From positions 1,674,001 to 1,738,000 of the forward strand of contig JADNRZ010000010.1 of the NCBI GenBank assembly GCA_015501605.1: DNA of 64,000 nucleotides, in the 5' to 3' direction. A program made the position numbers and the translations under genes. Shown here piece by piece: positions 35,901 through 47,464 of this stretch (positions are counted from its first letter, which is position 1; each line of letters starts with the position of its first letter). The stretch is from Panaeolus papilionaceus. Its lineage: Eukaryota; Basidiomycota; Agaricomycetes; Agaricales. The notes beneath the pieces are model-generated. The model saw only the letters and a program-made list of their open reading frames with translations, made no database searches and had not been told where the DNA came from.

Positions 35901-37777
35901 CTTCTGTGGCAACGCACAGCTCTCGCTCAAAAATAGCGCCAGCTGCGCTCTTGGAACTAAAGACAGCTTGCGATCTGTTTGAGATGGCGGCGGGTTATGG
36001 AGGCCGCGCCGTCAAGTTTTTGGTAAGTCTTTCGTGGAGCGAAGAAGTTGAAGTCATTAATCATGTTTTTGTCAGCCGATCTTAAGGCGGCTTCAAGGCA
36101 AGGCACAACAAGCGTTCCGTGACGCCAACCGTGGAATTACAAATGTTCAGAACGATATTTTCAGACCTTCCAACCCAGATGAAATTAAGGATGAATTCTC
36201 CATCTTCAGCGGAAAGACTCACACAATCAGCACGAAGAGCAACTTGGTCAGCTCTTCCGCTTCATCTTCGAATATTCATGGTTCAGCGAGGAGTGGTACA
36301 AGAGCGCTTAGTGACTCTCCGCCACAAAGCTTTATGGAAAACCCATCGTTCGCGAACGCTCATCCGAGCCTGGTTTCTGAACTCAACGACTTCCATGGTC
36401 ATATCAAGGCACAGATACAGAATGCTCATCGTGCGGGCAGTGACATTTTTGGCGCCGGTCCGATGGTCGTAGACGCCCCGCTTGCAGCTCCTCAAGGGCA
36501 TGCAGCAGCTCTTCAGCATGAGCAACTCCGACAACAGCAGATCATGTATCAACAGCAGCAGGAAGTACAACGTTTGGAGCAAGAACGAGAAGAAGCTGAA
36601 CGGCAGGAGGTTGAACAGAGGCAAGCAGACTTTGAACGGCAGCAACAAGTAGAACGCCAAAGACAGCAAGAATACCAACACCAACAGGAAATACTGCGTC
36701 AGCAACAGGAGGCCCAGCAACAGGAGGCCCAACGCCAGCAGCAACATGCAGAGGAGATGCGTCGACAAGAACAGCTTCAGGAACAGTCGAGACAGGCGGA
36801 ATATCGTCGACAAATGGAGGGAAGGCAGCAGCCGACTCAGCCGACTTTCCAGAGACAAACCTCCTACGGTAATATTCCTACGCAACAGCCAGTGTATACT
36901 ACGCCCCCACATCACACTGCTCCGAGCATCTCTCCTCAGTATTCACAACACTCCCAGCACACTCAGCACTCTTCTCAGTCGATGGGACAGCCCCAACATA
37001 GCCAGCCTGAGGCAAATGTGTATCCAGTACAATCTTCGAGCATTCAGCAGCCCCACGTTCATCAACACACACAATCACCACCCCACGTCCAACATCCGGG
37101 CCCTGTTCACCATCAAACACAACAGCCATCAGCTTATCAATATCAACAGCCAGTAAACGAGCAGCATCATCACCATGTCCCTGCAACAGCTCCTCAGACG
37201 CATACGCAGAACGTTTATCAGCATCCTGTAGCACCACAGGTCGCACAGCCGCCCGTCTACAATGCCGCCCCTCAGGCTGCGACACATTCCGTCAGCCAAC
37301 AACCTTTACATTACCAACCTCAGCAAGCTCGTGTTCCGCCACAGCAGCCTGCAGTATATTCTCATCAAGGACACCAGGAATACCATCAAGGAGCCAACAA
37401 CAACGGTCACGCATACCCTGCAACGACATCGACAGCAAAACCACCTCGAACTGCTGCCTACAATCCTCCTCAACACCAACATCACCAAGTCGTCCATGGA
37501 AACAGTCAGTATGTCCCAGAGACGTACAATTATTGGCCAGCTGCCACGTCGTCTTTCGCTATGTCTGGACAAGAAGCCAACGGAGTTGCACATGGTCATC
37601 ACCAGCATTATACTCCTGAAGGCGCTCTCAGAGGGATTGCGGCTGATGACAGGAGTTTGCAGGAGACCTGGCAGTCGTATATGAACAAGGTACATTTTAA
37701 TTCGTTCCAAGGTATTGTTGGTTTAACCGCGATGTTTTTTTTAGGTTGGCTCCCCTCGTCAGTTTATGGAAGATTAA
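32946..37777 (+). CDS. Zn2Cys6 transcription factor with fungal_trans domain and Gln/His-rich tail
   Basis: A nuclear DNA-binding regulator. The ATG at 32946 (MPQAPRTKDHATQKAQDKES) leads into the binuclear zinc cluster, spread over three small exons: CAECRRLKLKCDK / CSSCKRRGC / CP (six cysteines). A coiled coil follows (ADTEKLHHKIATMSDRIRQLEDALAILQ, near 33510-33600), the usual dimer element. The middle region (VTLQHLIDFYLPSYSEALRLVQL near 34220; LSLMAIYEGI; LASKLAQSIGLHRDCARWKL; EVQKRRALFWELF) is the fungal-specific transcription factor domain. The last large exon (36070-37690) is Gln-rich, with a QxxE/R coiled stretch at about 36510-36850, then His/Pro/Gln repeats to 37550, a likely activation domain. 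A final intron joins YMNK to VGSPRQFMED and TAA at 37775. About 1,300-1,400 residues. Target genes are unknown. Confidence 0.9.
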
Positions 37778-38355
37778 ACACTTGCTTTACACTCACTTTC
37801 ATCGTCACCTCACCTCACCACATCACTCTCTCCATCTATTGGCATATGTACACTTATTGCATACTAATATCGATATCAATTATACACGGCACCTATACAT
37901 TTCCGCATTTCTTGGATTCATCTAGATTAGTGTACCATTGCACATAACCCCTCTTTTTTCAATGCGTTGTCGTGGTATGCATGGCCCATTAGCGCACCTC
38001 TCCCCCTTTCTTTCATCTGTATATTGTCCTTCATGCAATTCCTGTATGTTATTTTTCTGATTCAACCTAGTCGCTTTCGTGTTTTCTCGCTTTTGTTGTT
38101 GTATACCTCTTGGTAACATGCAGAACCAGCTCTTTAACACCCCGCATCCGGTATCTGTGCCGTATTAGCTTTTATGTGTCGTATATCCTCCAGCGACCTC
38201 CTGTAAGGCGGTTGATAATATATAGTAATAATTTGCTACGACGCATAGTCGTGCATCTTCGATTCTAGCAATAAATGTTTACGGATGTAGCAGATAAAAT
38301 ACAAGCATCACCTTCTCATCAGGAAGATAGAAGGGAATCAACATAGGGTGCATAC
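37778..38355. other. Convergent intergenic region
   Basis: Lies between the stop codons of the plus-strand transcription factor and minus-strand CLN3; it holds both 3' UTRs. It is T-rich around 37780-38100. Nothing else was seen. Confidence 0.55.
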
Positions 38356-40515
38356 TCAAAGCCCTTTGCAAAGCACCTTGCCTCGTTTAATCTGAGCTTT
38401 ACAGAGTTGAATCTCCATTGGAACGGCGAGGATGGACGCCAGTAAGATGCCCGTCGAATCTGCGAATCCGATAGAGCCAATCTTGAATTCCCTCTCCTGC
38501 TTCGTACGTTCGATATCGTTGCTGAAGTTCGGATCCGGGGGTTCATGGTTGATACGGTAGAACACATTGACACTGTGGAGTCCAGAAAGGGCATAGCACA
38601 ATAGAGGGAAAAGGAAAAGGGTAAATTGACGTCAGTAATGAAGCATGGAAAAGCCCCAACAGCGGATATCACGGTGGAGAAGATGAGAGGGATATTTCTT
38701 ACTAGGCAAGCCCACCGCAAATTCCTTCTATGCTGATGAGAAGGAAGACGGTGAGGATGTTGAGGCCTTCCGATTCATCTCCGAAAAGACCATAAGCTGA
38801 TTCATACGTCAATATAACGAGGATAAGGAATTGCAGGACGGCGGGTAAGGGAAGCAGGCGTTCTGGGAGAGCCGGAAGTCCCAGGGAAATGGATGAACGG
38901 GAAAGAAAAACGGTTGACTGGTATACGAGCTATACGCGATGGTAAATGAAAAGGTTCGGCGTGACGTCGAGTGAATGGGCAGTCAGGGAGTGGCGTACCT
39001 GCCAAAGTGGATAGTAGTCGCGTACGGAGTGAATGATCTTGCTGAGAAACCAGTGGTCTTCTGATGAGGGTATAGGATAGAGCAATGTCGGACCGATTCC
39101 CTATAGACAAAATTAATACAAGCGTCAGATTAACAGGGGTTGACTGTCCTACCTGGTTGATGGTATATTCAAACTGGGGATGGTAAGTAAGTGTGCCGTC
39201 CGGAAATAGTGAATAATGAAGGCATACCAAGTAGACGCAGACTACAAGGAGAATGGAAGTGAGGTGATGATCTACAGCTCGATTTGAAAGCAAGTACTTA
39301 CATAAAGGTAGCATGTAATTCGGGAGTAGGGGCTTCACCAGGCGCCATTTATCCGCTGCAGAAAGTGCAACATTTCGCTTTGGACCCGAAGACAGAGCAC
39401 CCTCTTCCTCGCCGTCTTGATCCTCACTTGTAGCCAACGGGGTATATGGGGCAGCTGATAAAGCGGCAACAGGACTGGTAAAATCTTCATATGCGCTTGT
39501 CAAGGTGTCGTGGTACAAGAAAGCTGAGGGTGCCGGAAGGAGGAAGAAATAGGTCAAAGGAATAACGAGTGGCATGACCTATGCCACATTTTTAGGTCTA
39601 AAAACTCAGCATACAAATAGTAATGCTCACAGATGAAATTCCAACCCCTGTTCGGACGCCTAAACCACGAACTTCCCACCACAAAAACGCTCCTACCAAA
39701 CCAGCGGCACCAGTACCTGATGCGAAATATCTGCGTAAGTAGCACATCAGCTAGACGTTTCGAAGAGATGCTTGGCGGGAACCTCACCCTACACTGTGTC
39801 CAGCAACAGATGGGGGTGCGTATGTTGTGGAAAGCTGCAGGAAGGTTAATTCCCCAAGTCCTATACTCGCGTTTTAGACATGAATTAGCAAAATTATTAT
39901 ATTAAAACAAACCCGAGGAGAAAGACGCAAAGCTGATTCCAAGTAGTCGCATGTATAGGCTGTCGAACAGTGCGACGACCTAGACGAAACAGATGAGCTA
40001 TTTATATCCCAGAGTTTTGTGATTGATCAGAAAACGTACGAGCATACCAAGCACACTCAGAGCGCAGCACCCTAGCAGTCTCTTGGTGTATCTTATCCGA
40101 CCTTTCAATACATACGGCCAGCCGACTTTGGCCACCAATGCAGGTGCTATGTTGCAGAATGCAATGATGCCTTTGGGTGTGGATGGAGGGACGAGATCAA
40201 GCGCAGCTGACAAAATAATGACATAGAGGACTGTCTATAAAATAAGAAATGAGATTTCTTAAATGAGTTTAGGAGGACATACCGTTGTTAATTAGCCCAA
40301 AAAGAAAGAAAGATGCTCCAAGTTTCATCAAACGGGTCTTTGCAGACTCTAACCAATCTGGTGAGCAAACCAATCTTAAGAGTCCTAATAAGCGCCCTAC
40401 TTTTCTCTTGCCTTGCCAGAGAGCCTTCTTGTCTATCTGCGTCTTCCTCTGAAAGGTCGCGGTCCTCTGCGTCTGTTATTAAGACCTGCGGAATTGGAAC
40501 TGATGGTCGCCTCAT
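38356..40515 (-). CDS. BTN1: Battenin/CLN3 family vacuolar membrane protein (Btn1)
   Basis: Btn1/CLN3 is a multi-pass vacuolar (lysosomal) membrane protein tied to pH and basic amino-acid balance; human CLN3 is the Batten disease protein. Starts at 40515 (MRRPSVPIPQVLITDAED) after a short acidic head and ends KRGKVLCKGL at the TGA at 38356. Family signatures: LSAALDLVPPSTPKGIIAFCNI; LVAKVGWPYVLKGRIRYTKR; ISFASFSSGLGELTFLQLST; VGYFASGTGAAGLVGAFLWW; YTINQG...LYPIP; PLWQLVYQSTVFLSRSSIS; and near the end ICGGLAYVNVFYRI, broken by introns. About 11 hydrophobic segments are visible, with the usual variable polar loop (LATSEDQDGEEEGAL, near 39430) in mid-protein. Exon number is about nine. It diverges from the BAH-domain gene, with 307 bp between start codons. 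Confidence 0.93.
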
Positions 40516-40822
40516 TGGGGCCAGTGGTAGTGGTTGATTTTGGTCAATTATTCTGAGATATCAGGGAAACAGATGCATTAGGCTAGATTTAGCGGCCCCC
40601 AATTCAAATCCTTTAGATAATCCCAGTCGACCCTTGATATGTTGAGCAGTAGGAGGATACCAGTGGTGGTGGTTATGTAGAGAGGTGCTAAATGGAGGAA
40701 GGCTTGGCAGGTCGGTATGAGGTCACGTTCCCATTAGGCGGCGTGTGACACATGGCCAAAGTTGGCAGAGTCCAACTTGAACGATTTCCTCTTGATGAAC
40801 CACTTATAAAATCCCTCCCAAA
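40516..40822. promoter_or_regulatory. Divergent promoter, BTN1 / BAH-domain gene
   Basis: 307 bp between the two start codons. No TATA box or repeat was recognised. The region must contain or overlap both core promoters. Confidence 0.5.
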
Positions 40823-42408
40823 ATGCCTAGAAAGGCGTCGGGATCTTCAAAAAAGAAATCGAAGAGCGGAGATGATGACGAGTCACAAATGTCGGAGAAG
40901 AAATTCCTGACATTAAGCCCGTTTTCCACGTTTTTGGGTGAGTGCAACGGCGGAAGCTTAATCAGTTTTGTTAACTCGTTTCAAGTCCAGGACGAGGAGG
41001 GGATAAACCATAAATTCCATAAGAACGACATGTAATACGCGTTATCCGCTGTCACGCAACCTTACTGACTTTTTTCTTACCCCAGATGCGCCATCCTTCC
41101 CGCTGGTTGTTTACCTGACAAGCAGCATGAGCTGTGGCAATATTGGATCGGTCAGGCAGTCGAGATACGCGCAGAAGAACACGAAGACAGTAGCAACACT
41201 GTAAGTGCTGATCAAAGAGAATTCTCAAACCCCATCTGAGCAGTCACTGTAGGTGTGGGTTAAGGTCAAATGGTTTTATAATGCCCAAGACGCCGCTTCA
41301 GTCTTGAAGTCGTTGTAAGCCGGTTCGTGAAGAGGCCCACCTTACAAAACCTGATTTTATTTGGCGTTTTGCTCGCAGTGACTCTTCCATCATCAATGAT
41401 TGGGAACGGATTGGGTCAGACATGTATGACTACGTTGAGTCACTTGCGTTTGAAAGTGAGTAAGCTGCCAGCCAACCTTTAGGAACAGTGGCTAAGAAAT
41501 CAATAGGTGTCATTCAATTATCGCACTTCGATGAACGTGACCCCTTTCAAATCTTTATCCCTCGCGCTACGTTTTTTTATCGTTACGATTTAGGTTACAA
41601 GCTGCGGGTAATGAAGGTCATTTTCTCTTGAATGTCTAGCCAAGGGTTCTTCTTTACTGACCATTTTGAAATCCAGCCCAAACCAAACTCCACAGGATGT
41701 AGCTGCGGCAAAGCTTATAATCCAAACGATATGGATCCCACCATGATCATGCATTTTTGTCCGCGGCCCTCATGCCGACGAGCATTCCATCAGAAATGCC
41801 TTGTGAACATGAAATCCAAAGAGAGTCTGAACAGGACAGTAACGGTGACTGACCCTATCGATTCAGATAGCCAGAATCAGACCTCACGCAAGAGTCGAAA
41901 ATCAACAAAGCAAGGATCCCTCAAACAAATCAATCCCGCAACAACCCCCCGAAACCTGAGGCTACTGGCAGCTTCACCAGACACTGATGACGTTGTAGAC
42001 TTAGACTCGTTAATCCCCCTCACGATCACATCAGATTCTGAGCGACCCAAAAAACGAGCCAAAACCCGCCAGAGTAACTCGTCAGCGCACGAAGCCGTTG
42101 TAGAACAACCCAAGTCCTTATCAGAAGCTCTGAGTAACATGCCAGCTGATCTTGTGCGCGTTGCTCAACAGCCCCTTGTACGAGGCGGGGCTTTTACTCA
42201 TGGCGATATAACTGGTAACCTTTGCTTTGTCGCCAGAGCCAGAAAACTTGTGTACTCTATCCTTGAAGGAGAAGAAGTCCCTGATGATTGGATATCGCAA
42301 GTATTCCAAGAGGAGAACACATCGCTTCACAATGCTATTGTCGTTCTCAAAAACGCCACTAAAGCTCTCCCTCCGGTTGTATGTCCCAACTGCAAGAGTG
42401 CTATTTAA
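40823..42408 (+). CDS. BAH domain protein with PHD-like zinc finger
   Basis: A probable chromatin reader. It starts MPRKASGSSKKKSKSGDDDE, a basic nuclear-type head. The BAH domain follows over several exons: INHKFHKNDMCAILPAG, WQYWIGQAVEIRAEEHED, VWVKVKWFYNAQDAA, WERIGSDMYDYVESL, QLSHFDERDPFQIFIPRATF and YRYDLGYKLR. Immediately after it lies a Cys/His cluster (GCSCGKAYNPNDMDP...HFCPRPSCRRAFHQKCL) spaced like a PHD finger. The last exon (from about 41675) then has an acidic/basic linker with the possible nuclear signal RPKKRAKTR, and ends with a CPNC pair close to the C-terminus (VVCPNCKSAI, TAA). Similar BAH+PHD proteins in fungi act in heterochromatin or histone-mark reading; which mark is read cannot be told from the sequence. 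Confidence 0.85.
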
Positions 42409-42771
42409 AGCTAGCCATCTTACCCATTCCACTGCGATATTTCTTTTAAATCTTCTGCCTATATATTTTGGTTACTTCAAGTCTTCTTGTTCCGCCCCGA
42501 ATCTTGCTTGCCCTTTTCTTGGAGCCCCCTTGTAGTATGTCCGTATCCTCTTTTCCCTTCTGAACGAAGCCTGCGTTTTTGTGATAATTTATGACTTAAC
42601 GATGAACCCCCTTTTATTGCTGTAGCCTACAATGTCCCATATCGCGAATTTGTGCGATGACGATGCGGTGAACCTCCAAAGTGTATATTCTACGTGTGTA
42701 CTAGTTAAAAGTGTATTCTTGGCATTTTTAAACTCCTCTGTGTGTGACTGGTCGGTCAATGGTGACAACAT
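42409..42771. other. Convergent spacer
   Basis: 363 bp between two stop codons on opposite strands. It is T-rich with no gene; expected to hold the two 3' UTRs. Confidence 0.5.
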
Positions 42772-43603
42772 TTATGATGGTGAGGAGTTGATATCGTGAT
42801 GACCTTTACCACCCACTGTCGATCTTATGTCTGAGGGTTTCGAGTTGCTCTCACGTAGTGTAGACCGCCGAAGTAAACCTTCCTGGTCGTCAACCTCCGG
42901 GTCATCCAACATCTCGAACCCCCGCCGCCTGTGTACAGATGGGATAGATGGTCTGGAGTTCTTCTTGACCGAGGTCATAGACCGACGCAAGCTGTGCACC
43001 ACGTGTTGCATCTTTGGTAAAGTAGACTTTTTGACTGCAGATATGAGCTGCTCTCGTGCTTTACCATTGGCACCTTCTCCTCCTAATCGAGAGCTCGGCT
43101 GTTCAGATAGCGAAGATGTGGTCATAAACTCGGGAGCAAGAATGTCCTGAAACGTCTTTGGTGGGGCACCAGGAGGATACGGAAGGCTCTGGCTCCTCGA
43201 GTGGGCTACCAAGAGCGCGATAGTCAGTATACCATAGGAAATAGATCAGCTGATGACTGAGTACAAGCACAGGGCTCACAAGTCATTCTACCACGCACAT
43301 GTTGCAAAGGCACTCGGCCGCGTCTGCTCAAGTGATGACAATGGTCCGATAGGAGTCAGCGTCCCATAGTCAGCCCCCGGTTCTCCTTTGTACAGCTGTC
43401 CATTGCGATCCTTAAACGTATACTGTTGCGTGTCAGCGTCATATGCCACTCGCTTGAAACCGTCAGGCAGTCGAGTCGAGTCCTAGATGGGGGAAGAAGC
43501 AGAAGGGGGAAAAAACAGCAGTGAGCCACATGATCATGCGACACCATCTCTCTCCGCGGGAGGGTTAATTTACATCTTGGTCTTGTGTCCAGCGCGTACT
43601 CAT
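42772..43603 (-). CDS. Small basidiomycete protein with RWTQ..D..RLP-G head
   Basis: Three exons by my model: 43603-43574, 43482 to about 43295, and about 43205-42772. The product begins MSTRWTQDQDDSTRLPDGFK and continues RVAYDADTQQYTFKDRNGQL, a short conserved block resembling a WW-like or substrate-facing head that I associate with basidiomycete proteins often labelled LysM/CBM50. No LysM repeat is seen here. The rest is polar: SRSQSLPYPPGAPPKTFQDI, a helical basic part (KARE...LISAVKKS), RRRGFEMLDDPEVDD, and a Ser-rich end (INSSPS, TAA at 42772). The introns have GTAAAT/GTGCGT donors and TAG acceptors and keep the frame. The total is about 220 residues; function unknown. The gene starts only 150 bp from the left end of the transposon, so its promoter may reach into the element. 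Confidence 0.75.
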
Positions 43604-43756
43604 GGAGGTAATTTTACAAAAGGACAATCGAGTTTCGTACTGAGTACTCTGTGCTCCGCAGCAGATGATGGCGATGAAGGAAGTTGAGAAGTGTGGTGCA
43701 GGGCCGGTTCGAAATCACTTGGCACATGATTCCGATTTGCGGTGATGGGCATGCCG

Positions 43757-43786
43757 TGTCGGAATGTTGTGAAATGCCTTATCAGG
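43757..43786 (+). repeat. Left terminal inverted repeat of Plavaka element
   Basis: Starts TGTCGGAATG and includes GAAATGCCTTATCAGG. It matches the complement of 52406-52435 at 24 of 30 bases, including the first eight. Confidence 0.8.
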
Positions 43787-43895
43787 CCAATAAGGCCGAA
43801 AATGATGCGGGATCCTAATAAGGCCTGACAAGTTACACAGTCGTCATCATCAGCATCGCTACCCTTGATAAGGCGGTACCCTGACAAGGGTTGAG
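43776..43895. repeat. Left subterminal repeat cluster
   Basis: Within 120 bp there are CCTTATCAGGCC, AATAAGGCC, TAATAAGGCCTGAC, CCTTGATAAGG and CCTGACAAGGG: variants of one 9-11 bp motif in both orientations. Likely transposase-binding sites. Confidence 0.65.
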
Positions 43896-44040
43896 GTAGC
43901 CTATTATGGCGTGGGCTCCTTGCGAGGAGTCCAGACTGCTTAGGCAAGGCAACCTCATCATGATGTCGGCCCGCAAAAAGGGTAACGGCCCTCTTCAGGG
44001 TCCTGCCGCCTTATGAAGTCGCACTGAGCCTTTCTTTTTT

Positions 44041-44136
44041 TGCGAGACTGGGAATCGAACCCTCGACCTTGTCAGTTTGCACTTACATAATACAGTCCCT
44101 TACCTGAGCAGCATAACCATTACACCACGCTTCCGC
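44041..44136 (-). ncRNA. tRNA-like Pol III unit (tRNA-derived SINE head or pseudo-tRNA)
   Basis: Read on the minus strand the stretch starts GCGGAAGCG, has an A-box-like TGGTGTAATGGTTATGC (as in Gln/Glu/Val tRNA D arms), and ends with a B-box-like GGTTCGATTCC. About 50 bases separate the two boxes. The TCAG...CTGA anticodon-type stem encloses a long loop that would need an intron. The acceptor and T stems pair poorly, so a working tRNA is unlikely. Downstream comes an A-rich tail (AAAAAAAGAAAGG), and the first T-run terminator on this strand is at about 43980-43974. This predicts a transcript near 160 nt. The unit lies inside the Plavaka element near its left end. Confidence 0.5.
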
Positions 44137-44478
44137 TTATTATAGAGAAAGGTAGGTTAAATATATACCGTCGTGAGAATGCCTTCACTCTGAGTGTGGA
44201 CTTAGAACAAAATTAAATTACATCTGATCATTATAATCAGCGGCTACATGTAGCGGTTGCGCTCCTTTTACTAAAATTAAATGATAAGATCTGAATCAAT
44301 AAAGCACACTATTTCATTTGCAATATGCCTACTATAACAACTGCCTACTACTGGACTAATTATCTGTAACTAAAAGCATGATAGTCGCAGATCAACAGTG
44401 TAGACTAATATTATAATAATAGAACAAACTTGAAATGTTGGTGTGAGAAATTCGAAAGTAATGTCCGAATCTGATACC

Positions 44479-46931
44479 TTAATTGGTCGTCAAGACTCCA
44501 CTTGACCTGGTTGCGCGTCTAGTAGTGGTGGAAGGGTTTGCAGCTGTAGCAACTGTATTCGATTCGGATGGTGCTGCAACAGTGTTAGGCTTCTTTGTGC
44601 GACCACCAGCACGCGGCTTCTTCGATGTTGCAACTGGAACAACAGCCGCACGAGCATCGATGGGAGTAATGGGAGCTGGGGAGACATCAGGGGCATCAGG
44701 TAAGATAAGGGTTGATGATTCTGGAATGGGGATGGAAGGGTTTATGGGAATGACAGTGTGATGCCGAGAACGAGGTCCCGAGGGTGGTTGTGTTGGTGCA
44801 TGAGAAACTGGAGCCACGATTTGATCAGGGAGGGACTATCACAGATTTTGGCATCATCAGAAGCTGCGTTTAATCTTGAATTTAAAATACGCACCAAGGG
44901 TGAACTAGAGTTCAGATCCACCCTGCCTTCAGCGGGAATGTTGTTCTCGATAGAAGCAGAGGCTCTGAGTCTATCACTAACATAACTGATGGCATCGGAT
45001 TCAGAATCCGATTCAGACCCTATTTCCCTGGCATATTGGCGGGGACCAGATGCAGCAGCTGGGGACTCAGGTGAATCCAAGCTAGAATCGGATTCATCAG
45101 CATCAAGGTCATCAGCAATTCGTGCGGCGTTAGCACGCGTGACATCACTGGACATTGGTGCTGATGAATCAGCTGATCTCGAAGCCTTACTGTTCAAAGT
45201 GGCGAATACCTCGCTCTCCCATGTAACTACAATCGCACGAAATACATCAGGCCTTTTAACCTTTGCCTCATACAGCCACTGCTTATAAAACTCATGGTCG
45301 GCCTTGTAGTTTATACCAGTTTCCGCACCGATTCCGCCACCGGTCATCTCCGTGTCATGGGAAATACAATAGCGCGCCTAATAATAATAATGGAAAATAG
45401 AAAATCAGATCAAACATGAAACGCCAGGAGAAAAAAGAAGGGGATAATAATGTGGCGAGAAGGTATAAATAATAGGCAAATTTAAATAACACTTACCATA
45501 GTTGAAACCCATGCGATGAACCCAGGTGTTGGCTCAGGCTTGACGTCATTTCGGATGTAAGTTGACGTGGACCTTGCAACCGCCTTCGCCTTCGAATTGA
45601 CAGATTTGACACCAAACAAAACAACACGAGCCATCTAAAGATTACCATCAAATTATTAGTATACCGTGTAAATCATGTAAGCAAGCATAACACAAACACG
45701 GAATAGCATAGGACTGAGGAACCGATGCGACGACTTGGGCTTCTTGGTGAGAGCGTTGAAGCTAGCAGCACCATTTTTGCAGAGGAGTGGTGGGAAGACC
45801 TCATAGATTGGCTTTCCTGTGTCCGAATCGATAGAGGCGCCGAGCAGCTGCTGGATTTTGGTGTCACCTTTGCGCTTGGCAGGGTCTGAAAAGAGCTCGA
45901 CTGGGAGTTCGAAAATCTCAGCAGCTACTGCAGATCGAACACGGTTAAGAGAGTAGCTGCGAGTATCTGAAATACTCCTTTGGAACTAATAAAACAGATA
46001 TGTGATTAAGCATGATAATAATATAGATGTGAACAACGTACAATGGATGAAAAGTTGGTCTTGTTCTTGCCAGTGGCCGCGCTTGTCTCCACAAGTCCCA
46101 TCAGCTGATGGTATCGAGCTGGTATGGCTCGGTAGATCTCCTCCGTCAATCCCCTTCTCCCATTCTCAGCACATGCATACCGAATAACAAGGTCATCGAC
46201 ATCGAACGTTGGGCGGTTAGATGGATTGAGATCGTGGGGCTGGATGAACGGAGAGATATTGATCTGACACCATGCCCCCCATTTCTGGATATCGGTGCTG
46301 ACCTTCACCTTAACTCCGTCAGCCAGGGTGACATAGGACGCATTGTCAGAGGCTGACATAGCACTCGACGATGTCTGTAAGAAGTCAAGACATCAATGAG
46401 TATCGAAAATGATGCAGTATGGAGTGCGAGAACACGTACCGACACTACTGATCCTGCACCTGCCCCAAGCTTAAGATCTGCATTCTGGATTTTCAACTGC
46501 TCGTTTTCCTTCTTCAGAGCGCCGTACTCCTGCTGTAGCCTAAGGTATGCCTATCGGCCGCAGGATGAGATTAAGACAAGCAGAAACATGAGTTAGTTAT
46601 GGCCGATCTGACCTCAACAAATAAAAAACATGCAAAGGCTTACATCATAGAGGCGCCTTGGATCTAAACTATCAGGCTCAGTTAGCACGACATTGACACT
46701 TCGTGTTACTGATGGAAGTGCCGTTGAACTATCGTTCAAATGAGTAGCAGCCAGGGCAGTGTTAAGAGACGTGATGGTTCCAGCCTGAGGATCACGGCGA
46801 TGAGGAAGCTGTTGAGAGGCGCTAGAAGCAGCAGAAAGCGATGATATCCCATTGCCAGGAACCTGATGATTCAGACGGGAGGCTATTGATGCATCAGCGG
46901 GTTGGGAAAGTTGAACACGGCGAGATGACAT
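44479..46931 (-). CDS. Second gene of the Plavaka element, unknown function
   Basis: Starts at 46931 (MSSRRVQLSQPADASIASRL), has a coiled coil (LRLQQEYGALKKENEQLKIQ, near 46540-46480), then a folded-looking core: SYVTLADGVKVKVSTDIQKW, INISPFIQPHDLNPSNRPTF, VIRYACAENGRRGLTEEIYR, TRSYSLNRVRSAVAAEIFEL and YKADHEFYKQWLYEAKVKR. The C-terminal part is acidic and Ser-rich (DDLDADESDSSLDSPESPA), followed by a basic tail (KKPRAGGRTKKPN, TTRRATRSSGVL) ending at the TAA at 44479. An intron of about 58 nt (GTGCGT...GATAG, about 44897-44840) resolves what otherwise looks like a frameshift. Six or so exons, about 600 residues. I cannot name a family. The basic tail and coiled coil would suit a DNA-binding or transposition-accessory protein. 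All exons traced are open. Confidence 0.75.
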
Positions 46932-47464
46932 TGGGGAAAGCGTTCGACTTCGAATTAGATGCTGGCAACAGATAAACTAGGCTGAGCGCAGACAGAACTC
47001 AAGCAGAGGGGTGGCGGCATAATCACAGTAATAATCTATTTATATTGTCTTCCTTGGAGTATCGAGAAATCGAAACAAGCCTAATGTTAATACGACGCAC
47101 TGGCACTCGATCTGAATCTGAAAAACGTGTGGTGCATTGACAGTAACAAACATTCAGTGATTCAAATTTATGGCGTTCTGATCTCTCATTTTAATTTTAA
47201 AAACCAATGAGGTTCAGCATGGTCAGGTATATGCTTGTTGAGTGACTCAGACACTATTCATGCTGTATTATTACGTCCAGGAACAGGTCGTTGGTCAAAT
47301 GATGGGCAGCAGTCTAAGGTAATACATTGATAATTATAATACACTGACACTATTGGATTAACGATTTAAACCTACAACATTGACAACAAGCTCATGACTT
47401 AGACCATTAGTGAAATCTATATGATTGAATTTAGAAGAATAATAATCTAACAATACATTATCTG
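46932..47464. other. Spacer between the two transposon genes
   Basis: 533 bp, A/T-rich. It lies upstream of the accessory gene and downstream of the transposase, so it should carry the accessory promoter and the transposase terminator. No further frame or repeat was seen. Confidence 0.5.

Noticed and set aside
36283..36915. Leu-rich minus-strand frame of 210 codons
   Set aside because: Complement of the CAG/CAA-rich tail of the Zn2Cys6 factor (CTG/TTG reads Leu), so a shadow.
44041..44136. A normal tRNA gene
   Set aside because: Acceptor and T-stem pairing are poor and the loop between the anticodon-like arms is too long; kept only as a tRNA-like unit.
44742..44840. Frameshift in the transposon's second gene
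   Set aside because: A canonical intron of about 58 nt (GTGCGT to GATAG) joins the two frames cleanly.
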